Made by a program: the position numbers and the translations under genes
Shown here: positions 52,939 to 58,523 of the stretch, one piece after another
Numbering within the stretch: the first letter of the stretch is position 1
Layout: every line of letters begins with the position of its first letter
Assembly (NCBI GenBank): GCA_944386195.1
Contig: CALXAD010000009.1
Span: forward strand, 1-58,523
Length of the DNA: 58,523 bases
Source of the DNA: an uncultured Clostridia bacterium
GTDB lineage: Bacteria; Bacillota; Clostridia; TANB77; CAG-508
Reading direction: 5' to 3'
Notes under the pieces: model-generated
Told to the model about the DNA's origin: nothing
Database searches by the model: none
The model's input: only the letters and a program-made list of their open reading frames with translations

Positions 52939-54508
52939 ATGGTAAAAATTAGTAATATAAAAGTTTATGAAAATATCGCTGATAATAAAATCATCGATTT
53001 AGTAATAAAAAAATATAAAATTAATTCTAATGATATTTTAAATTGGCATATTGTAAAAAAGTCAATTGATGCAAGAAAAAAAGATGACGTTCATTATAAC
53101 TATTCTATTAATTTAGAATTAAAAAATGAAAATAAATATAAAAAATTTGAAAAAGTTTCAAAAAAAATATTACCAAATATTGAAATAAATAATTTAGACA
53201 AAAAAATTCCACTTATCATAGGCTCTGGACCTAGTGGACTTTTTGCTGCTCTTACAATGGTTCAAAATGGACTTAAACCAACTGTAATTGAACAAGGAGA
53301 CGCTATCGAAAAAAGACAGGAAGTTGTAAATAATTTTAGAAATAAAGGCATGCTTAATCCACTTTCTAATGTTCAATTTGGTGAAGGAGGAGCTGGCACT
53401 TTTTCTGATGGAAAACTTACAACTGGTATACATTCTCCTTTTTGTAATAAAGTTTTACAAGAATTCGTAAATTTTGGTGCTCCAGAATCTACACTTTATC
53501 TTGCAAAACCTCATATTGGAACAGACAATTTAATTAATATTATTAAAAATATTAGAGAATACATTATTTCTAAAGGAGGTAAATTTCTATTTAATACCAA
53601 AGCTATAGATTTTAATATAAATGATAATAAAATAAAATCTGTTATTTGTAATAATAACGGAAATATTTTTGAAATTCCTGCAACACATGTTGTCCTTGCA
53701 ATCGGTCACAGTGCAAGAGATACTTTTTTTAAGCTTTATGAAAAAGGTATTTTAATGGAAAAGAAAAACTTTTCTGTTGGTGTTAGAATTGAACATTTAC
53801 AGGACTCAATTAATAAAGCACAATATGGAACCTCAACAAAATTAAAGTTGCCACCTGCTGAATATAAACTGGCATATCATTCTAAAACAGGACGTTCTTG
53901 TTATACATTTTGCATGTGCCCAGGAGGTGTTGTTATCGCTTCTTCTAGTGACGAAAATACAATTGTAACAAATGGTATGAGTAATTACTTAAGAGATGGA
54001 AAAAATGCTAATAGTGCTATTTTAGTTAATGTAACACCAGATGATTTTAAGGGTGATTCTCCTCTTTTAGGAATACAATTCCAAAAAGATTTAGAAAATA
54101 AAGCTTTTGTTTTAGGCGGTTCTAATTATTATGCACCAATTCAAAGAGTTGAAGATTTTATAAAAAATAAGAAATCCGAATTCATTGGAAAAGTAAAACC
54201 ATCATATTTACCAGGTGTTACTTTATCTAATCTTCAAGAAATATTACCTAGATTTGTTAGCAACACTTTAATTGAAGGTATTAATTATTTTGATACAAAA
54301 TTAAAAGGATTTTCTGACCCAGACAGCATTTTAACAGGAGTAGAAACTCGTTCTTCTTCTCCTGTTAGAATCTTAAGAAATAATGAAAATTTAAATTCAA
54401 ATATCTTAGGGTTATATCCTTGTGGTGAAGGTGCTCGGATATGCAGGTGGAATAATGTCAGCTGCTGTTGATGGTATTAAATGTGCAATAGCTATTTTAA
54501 GAAGTTAA
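52939..54508 (+). CDS. FAD-dependent oxidoreductase, read through a +1 frameshift
   Basis: A COG2509-type NAD(P)/FAD-dependent dehydrogenase. The FAD-binding IIGSGPSGLFAALTMVQNG is near residue 95, and NVQFGEGGAGTFSDGKLTTG follows. The zero frame runs 499 residues to LYPCGEGA, then CGG. Skipping C54436 gives the conserved flavin-binding end GYAGGIMSAAVDG and a stop at 54508, for 522 residues. The zero frame itself ends in a short unrelated tail at 54471. An AGGAG site precedes the ATG. The 3' end overlaps the convergent nifS gene by 12 bp. The substrate is unknown. Confidence 0.9.
54433..54439 (+). other. +1 frameshift site GCT-C-GGA in the FAD oxidoreductase
   Basis: GCT, C54436, then GGA for Gly500 of the invariant GEGAGYAGG motif. 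The zero-frame codon is CGG. Confidence 0.88.
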
Positions 54509-55637
54509 TTTTGGTATTATTTCAACTATACTATCTACCAAATAATCTACATCTTCCTTTGTATTTTCTTCTCCAAAAGTTATTCTTAAACTAGAATGTG
54601 CTTCTTCAGGTGATAATCCTATTGCTGTTAATACATGTGAAGGATTGCTTGAGCCTGAAGAACACGCAGAACCTGCTGATGCACATATTCCCTTAGCGTC
54701 TAAATTTAATAATAATGCTTCTCCATCTATTCCTGAAAAGCAAAAATTACTATTACTTGGTATTCTATTTGTTCTTGAACCATTTAATTTTGCTATTGGA
54801 ATCTTTTCTTCTACTTTTGTTATAAAATAATCTCTTAATTCTTTCAAATATTTTTGGCTTTCACTTAAATTTTCTCTTGCAATTTCACAAGCTTTACCTA
54901 AAGCTACAATTTCTGCAACATTTTCAGTTCCAGCTCTTCTATCTCTTTCTTGATGACCTCCATCTATCAATTTTTCTAAATTGATACCATTTTTTACATA
55001 TAAAGCCCCTACGCCTTTTGGTGCTCCTAGTTTATGTCCAGATAGAGATAACATATCTATTCCCATCTTCTTTACATCAATTGGAATATGTCCGACATGC
55101 CTGTACTGCATCTGTATGAAATGTTATATTATATATTTTGGCTATTTTAGCAATTTCCTCAATTGGCTGAATTGTTCCTATTTCATTATTTACAAACATT
55201 ATACTAATTAATATTGTATCATCCCTTATTGCTCTTCTTAATTCATTTAAATCTATAATTCCATCTTTTGTAACATTTAAATATGTTACCTTAAATCCTT
55301 CCTTTTCCAATGCTTTACATGTATGTAATACTGCTGGATGTTCTATTTTTGATGTTATTATATGCTTTCCTTTGTTATATTTATTATGTGCTAATCCTTT
55401 AATTGCCATATTATCACTTTCAGAACCTCCGGCTGTAAAATACACTTCGCTTGACTCACAATTTAAAATAGTAGCTACTCTTTTTCTTGCTTCTTCAATT
55501 GCTCTTTTAGCTTCTCTTCCTAAAGTATATAATGATGATGGATTTCCATACTTTTCTTTCAAATATGGTAGCATTTCTTCTAATACTTTTGGATTTACCA
55601 TTGTAGTAGCTGCATGGTCAAAATATCTAATTTCCAT
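54497..55637 (-). CDS. nifS: Cysteine desulfurase, read through a +1 frameshift
   Basis: PLP-dependent cysteine desulfurase supplying sulfur for Fe-S clusters or tRNA thiolation. The ATG at 55637 (MEIRYFDHAATT) follows AAAGGA. The zero frame gives 181 residues to TDAVQAC, then CGG and an early stop. Skipping one C (complement of G55094) continues as GHIPIDVKKMGIDMLSLSGH. It then carries the PLP lysine (GHKLGAPKG) and the active-site loop cysteine in GSACSSGSSNPSH, for 379 residues. The patatin-like gene lies just upstream on the same strand. Confidence 0.92.
55091..55097 (-). other. +1 frameshift site TGT-C-GGA in nifS
   Basis: Zero frame TGT-CGG-ACA. Dropping the C gives TGT-GGA-CAT, the conserved ACGH/AVGH segment. 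Confidence 0.88.
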
Positions 55638-55672
55638 TAAATTCATTCCTTTCATTCTTTTTCTTATTATAT

Positions 55673-56530
55673 TCATTCATCTTTTAAAACTTGTTTAATT
55701 TTATCAAGATTTTCTATTATTGCCTTATATCCATAGTCATAACAACTATCTAATTTTTCTACATCTAAAAGTCCTGTTTTATCAGTTTGTATTGTTATTA
55801 CTAAATCACTTTTTTCCAAACTTTCTTTAGATATTTTATTTCCCATTATATCTAATGTTCTCATTGTTAAATCCATTATATTGCTTTTACTATCTACATC
55901 ATCTGATTTAAAGTTTATTGCAATTACCTTATCTACTCCTTGTTTTTTTACTTCTAAAACTGGTACATTATCCAAAACTCCTCCATCCATAAATTGATGT
56001 GTTTCAAATTCACAAGGACAAAATACTGCCGGAAAGCTACTACTTGCTCTTACTGCTTTTCCAACTCTTATATCTGTTATATATTTTTCTTTGTTTTCCA
56101 CATTTGGTACACTATTTGTGAATATATATTCTTTTGCTTCTTTTATATCTACTGCTGGTATTACTATTGGCATTGTTTTTATTTCACCTATTTCTTTTAT
56201 TCCTTTTCTACTTGCTAAATTATTAAACGTCCTTTCTAAACTTCTGCCTGTTTTCAAACCTGTTATTACAACTTTTTTACTCATCATATAATTTCCTATC
56301 CCATTTATTATAGGCATTGAGTTTATTCCAGTTATTTCTTTGGCATATCTTTTAAATAATATGTAAATATAATAAGGTGTATATCCAAGTGCATATAATG
56401 AGCCTATTAATGCTCCTGAACTTGTTCCTCCTATTACATCTATTTTTATATTATTATCTTCTAATGCTTTTAATGCTCCTGCATGAGCTATTCCTCTTAT
56501 CCCACCACCAGATAAAGCTAGACCTAATTT
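55673..56530 (-). CDS. Patatin-like phospholipase
   Basis: A 285-residue patatin-family serine hydrolase. The oxyanion hole is SGGGIRGIAHAGAL, the nucleophile Ser lies in GGTSSGALIG, and the catalytic Asp in FMDGGVLDN. It probably cleaves membrane phospholipid or another acyl ester in the cytoplasm, like YlbK/RssA-type proteins. The ATG at 56530 follows GGTGG. It is first in an operon with nifS, 35 bp downstream. Confidence 0.9.
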   Translation of the reverse strand, partial: KLGLALSGGGIRGIAHAGALKALEDNNIKIDVIGGTSSGALIGSLYALGYTPYYIYILFKRYAKEITGINSMPIINGIGNYMMSKKVVITGLKTGRSLERTFNNLASRKGIKEIGEIKTMPIVIPAVDIKEAKEYIFTNSVPNVENKEKYITDIRVGKAVRASSSFPAVFCPCEFETHQFMDGGVLDNVPVLEVKKQGVDKVIAINFKSDDVDSKSNIMDLTMRTLDIMGNKISKESLEKSDLVITIQTDKTGLLDVEKLDSCYDYGYKAIIENLDKIKQVLKDE

Positions 56531-56757
56531 CATAACAACCACCAATATTATTATTTACACATTTCAAAAAAATAAACCTAAATGAGAATTTTGGGGACGG
56601 AGCTTTTTTGTCTCAAAATTTCCAATCAAAATAAAACAGTAGCAATACACATCACTACTGAAAAAAACCAAGCAATTTATATAAATCTATTAGCTAATAT
56701 ATTTAACATACCAAGCTAGGAACACCTTTGAATCCTTTGGTACCTAAGGTACATTTT

Positions 56758-56797
56758 AAAAATCTGTACTTTGCCTTACAGTATCCTACAGATTTTT
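56758..56797 (-). terminator. Terminator of the FGE-domain gene
   Basis: Inverted repeat aaaaatctgta / tacagattttt with T-runs on both strands, just past the gene at 56823-58037. The remaining 56546-56757 stretch holds no gene I can see. Confidence 0.7.
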
Positions 56798-56822
56798 CTA
56801 TAACGAATCAAAGATTCTCTTT

Positions 56823-58037
56823 CTACAAATACAATGTTAAACGAAATCCAACATTGGGAACATTATAATCCGAATCAATATTACCACGATGAGTACATGG
56901 CTGACTAAGACCTCCAAAGTCATAATACCCACCTCGACGAACTCTACCTTTAGAATCACCTACCTCCATTGTCCACTCAAATACATTTCCTGCTAAATCA
57001 TATATATGCTTCATTTGATAATTATCATTTGAACCTGTTTGGGCTGGATTATTAGTACTATCATTATCATAATAATTTCCTTTTCCTGTACTATTAGTTA
57101 GCCATCCTTGTTCTTCTGATGTTCCTTTACTTAACCATCTCATTACCTCATCCCATTGTACTCCATATACTAATGTTGATGTTACATTTGTATGTCCACT
57201 TTGTATATCAAAATTTCTTGCCTTTTCTACTGCTCCTCCTGTTTCATCTGTCATACTATTTCCCCATTTTATATTATTATATACATTTACTCCTTTTTTA
57301 CTTACTGCATTATTAGAACCATCATTTCCTGCTTCATATCTTCCTATATAAAATCCATGGTTTACTTCTACACTTTTATACATTTGGTACACTTCTTCTG
57401 CTGTTTCTGATGTGCAACCACTTGTATTATTAGGTGTTGGTTCATAATATTTACCACTTGTTGGTTTTGTATTTATAAAATCACTATCTTCTATTCCTTG
57501 ATTCCCAAAATCATGTCTTACAAATTCACTAAAGTCTTCTACTGGTACCCATACAAATTGATTTCCTTTATCTTCTGTATCATTTGCTACATCTGATATT
57601 ACTAATCCTTGTGATACATCATCTAGTCCTGGTACTATTGCAAATCCTTCTGGTATTATTGCTGTTCCATTTTTAGAATATTTTTTATTTCCTTCTGTTG
57701 CTATTTCACCAACAGTTGCAGTTTCCAATGTAGCATTATTTATATAAACTTCGTAATCAGTTAATATATTTTGTTCTTGTATTTGTGCAGTTTCTGTCTC
57801 ATTTTTTGCCCTTTGTGCTTGTGTAAGTATTCCATTTTCTCCTGTTAACATTGCAATGCTTACTCCTGCAAGGATTAGCAAGACCATGATGTTTAGTATG
57901 TTATCGATGGTTAGGCTGTAGAAAATCAGACTGGAATAAATCACTAGACCAGCCTGACCATCTATAACATTCATCGTAGTAAATTGCGGTAACTTTTTTA
58001 TACATTTTTCTATGGGTTTTCTATTATTTTCTCTCAC
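56823..58037 (-). CDS. FGE/SUMF1-domain protein with degenerate pilin-like leader
   Basis: A 404-residue protein. Residues about 51-62 (VLLILAGVSIAML) are the second half of a prepilin-type helix, followed by TGENGILTQAQRAKNETE. The usual GITLIALVITI first half is replaced by an unrelated 45-residue segment of different base composition. The C-terminal part (about 125-404) is an FGE-sulfatase/C-type-lectin-like domain (FVWVPVEDFSEFV, YDLAGNVFEWTMEV, RRGGYYDFGG, ending VGFRLTLYL). The start is a GTG with a distant AGAGG. The N-terminus may be recombined, so this may be a partial pseudogene. Confidence 0.65.
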   Translation of the reverse strand: MRENNRKPIEKCIKKLPQFTTMNVIDGQAGLVIYSSLIFYSLTIDNILNIMVLLILAGVSIAMLTGENGILTQAQRAKNETETAQIQEQNILTDYEVYINNATLETATVGEIATEGNKKYSKNGTAIIPEGFAIVPGLDDVSQGLVISDVANDTEDKGNQFVWVPVEDFSEFVRHDFGNQGIEDSDFINTKPTSGKYYEPTPNNTSGCTSETAEEVYQMYKSVEVNHGFYIGRYEAGNDGSNNAVSKKGVNVYNNIKWGNSMTDETGGAVEKARNFDIQSGHTNVTSTLVYGVQWDEVMRWLSKGTSEEQGWLTNSTGKGNYYDNDSTNNPAQTGSNDNYQMKHIYDLAGNVFEWTMEVGDSKGRVRRGGYYDFGGLSQPCTHRGNIDSDYNVPNVGFRLTLYL

Positions 58038-58169
58038 TTAATTTTTACCTCTTTTTTAATTTTATTTCACTAACTATTGTATTTTGTTTGATTCCATTGT
58101 ACAATTAAAGCATAGCTTCCCCCTCCCCAGAATGAACGGGCTTTTGACGGAATATTCAATTGTTTAGTT

Positions 58170-58523
58170 TTAGCTAGTATTTGGAATTAACATATGACCT
58201 TTTTTGCAATGTGGACATAGGTTAAAATCCTTTCCTAGCACTTTCTTTAGTAGTTCTAGAGTGGGAAGCTCTTTCTTTTTGTATATTTTTGTTCTTGTTA
58301 AGATTTTACATTTTTTTAACTTTTCCTTTTTGTTTCTGTTTCCTAATATTCCATAGTATCTTATCTTCATAAATTTTGGCGGTAATATATGTATTACAAA
58401 TCTTCTAATAAATTCTTCTATTGTTACTGTCATTTCTTTCATCTTGTTTTTATCTTTGTAATCTCTCCATTTAAAAGTTACTTTTCCTTCTTCTACTTTT
58501 ACTATTCTTTCATTTGATATTGC
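58170..58523 (-). mobile_element. IS91-type transposase, C-terminal part (truncated by window end)
   Basis: The open frame enters from the window's right edge and ends at 58170, giving at least 117 residues. The block IEEFIRRFVIHILPPKFMKI, then RYYGILGNRNKKEKLKKC, and the terminal zinc knuckle CPHCKKGHM are characteristic of the C-terminal part of Y2 (IS91-like) transposases. Whether the element is intact lies outside the window. Its presence next to the chimeric FGE gene fits a rearranged region. Confidence 0.8.

Noticed and set aside
6832..55097. Reassignment of CGG to another amino acid (Trp or Gln, as in some low-GC bacteria)
   Set aside because: A changed meaning for a three-base codon would leave the downstream frame wrong. 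All seven genes need one base to be skipped.
6832..55097. Random assembly or sequencing indels as the cause of the seven breaks
   Set aside because: Random indels would vary in base, phase and position. These are always a single C, always before GG, always in the same phase, always at a glycine, and never elsewhere in some 60 genes. A base-caller artefact cannot be fully excluded without reads, but should also strike TGGA strings in other phases.
1..58523. CRISPR arrays, rRNA genes or a replication origin
   Set aside because: None is visible on either strand.

Overview
The window reads as a chromosomal segment of a very AT-rich, Gram-positive, endospore-forming anaerobe of the Clostridia. 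The evidence is strongly A/T-biased codon use, AGGAG-type ribosome binding sites, sporulation genes (yqfC, yqfD, bofA, yunB, a sipL-like gene, yabG, spoIIID, a BofC-like gene), a glmS ribozyme, an Agr quorum-sensing locus and a 2,4-diaminopentanoate dehydrogenase of ornithine fermentation. I cannot name a species; an uncultured gut-type clostridium is the best guess.

Layout. 0.1-8 kb: lactate dehydrogenase, a DUF4364 regulator, then a minus-strand run pdaA-yqfC-yqfD-unknown-ybeY-DUF3048-ylbF-membrane protease. 8-11.3 kb: a complete agr system, agrA-agrC on the plus strand converging on agrD-agrB. 11.4-16.8 kb: glmS with its ribozyme, mtnN, diaminopentanoate dehydrogenase, tRNA-Met, bofA-yaaL. 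16.9-21.6 kb: an orphan VirD4/TraG-like ATPase, a 10-TM metal exporter and two unusual hypotheticals. 21.6-26.1 kb: truA, cdaA, pdp, rnhB and a pilin-like gene. 26.3-40.9 kb: htrA, clpE, pgsA, mutL, comEC, an SH3-NlpC/P60 hydrolase, and several short single-gene cassettes. 41.2-46.7 kb: rplM-rpsI followed by a 2.6 kb block bounded by an 18-bp repeat of the rpsI 3' end. 46.8-50.9 kb: a sporulation cluster. 51-56.5 kb: Nudix, tcdA, an FAD oxidoreductase, nifS and patatin. 56.8-58.5 kb: a pilin/FGE-domain protein and the edge of an IS91-type transposase.

The main observation is a recurrent translational signal. Seven conserved genes (yqfD, bofA, truA, htrA, yunB, the FAD oxidoreductase, nifS) are each split by exactly one extra C. 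In all seven the local sequence is NNT-C-GGN: the zero frame meets an in-frame CGG codon, and skipping one base restores the full conserved protein with a glycine (GGA or GGT) at that point. Reading both strands by eye I found only one other in-frame CGG in the window, in an unrecognised gene of atypical codon use, where it follows GAC instead of NNT. This suggests that CGG is unassigned or nearly unreadable in this organism and that NNU-CGG is a +1 frameshift (or CGGN four-base Gly) signal used across ordinary genes. It resembles the AGGY frameshifts of Perkinsus mitochondria. I know of no bacterial description, but I could not search.
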